From: an uncultured Spirochaetaceae bacterium
Lineage (GTDB): Bacteria > Spirochaetota > Spirochaetia > Treponematales > Treponemataceae
Assembly: GCA_902797925.1 (NCBI GenBank)
Contig: CADBUT010000050.1
Span: 1-6,876 of the forward strand
Length of the DNA stretch: 6,876 nucleotides
Direction of reading: 5' to 3'
The notes under the pieces are model-generated. The model was not told where the DNA came from. It was given only the letters and a program-made list of their open reading frames with translations, and did not search any database. The position numbers and the translations under genes were made by a program. Each line of letters starts with the position of its first letter. The first letter of the stretch is position 1. Shown piece after piece: positions 6,256-6,876 of the stretch.

Positions 6256-6279
6256 AAACCCTTTCCTTTTCCGGCACGG

Positions 6280-6299
6280 CTTAGGGCTGCCGCCCTAAG
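6280..6299. terminator. 8-bp hairpin in the rsuA-lipoprotein gap, possible terminator
   Basis: CTTAGGGC (6280-6287) pairs perfectly with GCCCTAAG (6292-6299) around TGCC. There is no T-run on either side. It is a small stable stem-loop that may work with the preceding inverted repeat, or may be an independent intergenic repeat. Confidence 0.35.
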
Positions 6300-6382
6300 A
6301 ACCTGCTGATAATCTGCAATAATCGGCTTGTGTACCAAGACTGTCATTTTTTGTACACTGCCCTCATAAATGGAGATAATCT

Positions 6383-6876
6383 ATGAGAAAGTTATGCTTT
6401 TTATTATTCGCTTTGCTTTTTTTGGCGGGCTGCCAGAAAAACAGCACCCAAACAGACACAGCTGAAAACGAAGCCGCAAATGCAGAGCCGGCTGCTGTTG
6501 AAGCGGCTGCAACACCGGCAGACGCACTTGCACAAGACGACGTTTCTGCAACAACAGAAGCCGAGCCAGAAGAGCCACAAGAAGAACAGTCCAAAACATT
6601 TTATGAAGCATATGCCGTTGCTTTAACCGCTGACGGCAGCGACCTTCAGATGAAAAAATCGCTGGAATCAGATGAAATAGTCGCTTCAATTCCTTATGGT
6701 CATCTTGTTATAATTTATGACGAAAAAACAAAAGGAAAAGACACAATAGACGGAATTACAGACTATTGGTATAAAGCTTATTGCAATTTAGACTATGACA
6801 AATCTTATACCGGCTGGGTTTTCGGCGGCCATCTTTCAAAAATCTTAAAAGCAATGCCTTATGAAGTATATACACA
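6383..6876 (+). CDS. Lipoprotein with SH3-like domain, 5' part only (runs off right edge)
   Basis: An open frame of 164 complete codons runs from ATG 6383 to the window edge without a stop. Residues 1-17 are a lipoprotein signal peptide, MRKLCFLLFALLFLAGC, with lipobox LAGC and lipidated Cys17, so the protein should be anchored in the cell envelope. Residues 18-71 are a low-complexity linker rich in Ala, Glu, Pro, Asp and Thr. Residues about 74-153 look like a bacterial SH3-type beta-barrel: ALTADGSDLQMKKSLESDEIVASIPYGHLVIIYD, then YWYKAYC, then the signature end TGWVFGGHLSK (143-153). Such domains often bind peptidoglycan or other envelope partners; no catalytic domain is visible before the truncation. 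GGAG at 6372-6375 with seven bases spacing supports the start. No convincing promoter is seen. The partner and full length are unknown. Confidence 0.85.
   Translation, partial: MRKLCFLLFALLFLAGCQKNSTQTDTAENEAANAEPAAVEAAATPADALAQDDVSATTEAEPEEPQEEQSKTFYEAYAVALTADGSDLQMKKSLESDEIVASIPYGHLVIIYDEKTKGKDTIDGITDYWYKAYCNLDYDKSYTGWVFGGHLSKILKAMPYEVYT

Noticed and set aside
6364..6689. Minus-strand open frames (76 and 102 codons) in the lipoprotein region
   Set aside because: They are antisense to the lipoprotein gene; their Ser/Ala or Leu/Gln-rich composition only mirrors the low-complexity linker.

Overview
The window looks like ordinary chromosome from a host-associated spirochaete, most probably a Treponema-like organism. 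This is an inference from the gene set, the lipoprotein/SH3 gene, the moderate GC content and the palindrome-rich intergenic DNA; no rRNA or other decisive marker is present. I see no tRNA, rRNA, CRISPR array, insertion sequence or phage gene. The protein-coding content is housekeeping genes plus a few envelope proteins.

Left part (1-1112): the 5' end of a small membrane-anchored protein of unknown function reads off the left edge on the minus strand, from a clear sigma-70-type promoter (TTGCGG, 17 bp, TATAAT). Divergent from it is a gene for an exported protein of 182 residues with a signal peptide. A perfect 10-bp GC-rich hairpin follows that gene.

Middle (1113-3596): mazG, a two-domain NTP pyrophosphohydrolase, converges on a two-gene minus-strand unit. 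The unit consists of yhbY (ribosome-assembly RNA-binding protein) followed 14 nt later by a YihY/BrkB-type membrane protein with a C-terminal cyclic-nucleotide-binding domain. That fusion is the most interesting protein architecture in the window.

Divergent gap (3597-4095): about 500 bp without a credible gene separates yhbY (minus) from citrate synthase (plus). It holds two separate nested-palindrome elements of 116 and 130 bp. Each has 14-bp perfect inverted termini beginning TTG and ending CAA, with an inner hairpin and a related GCGAG-rich loop. Because both flanking genes start here and none ends here, these elements are not terminators of the neighbours; they look like a mobile or repeated palindromic family. 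A good promoter (TTGCCT, 17 bp, TATAAT) lies between the second element and citrate synthase and fixes the citrate synthase start downstream at 4096.

Right part (4096-6876): citrate synthase and an RsuA-type 16S rRNA pseudouridine synthase overlap at TAATG and must be co-transcribed. The next gap carries a purine/pyrimidine inverted repeat with a spare third arm and a separate 8-bp hairpin. The window ends inside a lipoprotein gene with an acidic Ala/Glu/Pro-rich linker and an SH3-like domain. I found no convincing new multi-gene system; the nested palindromes and the YihY-cNMP fusion are what deserve follow-up.
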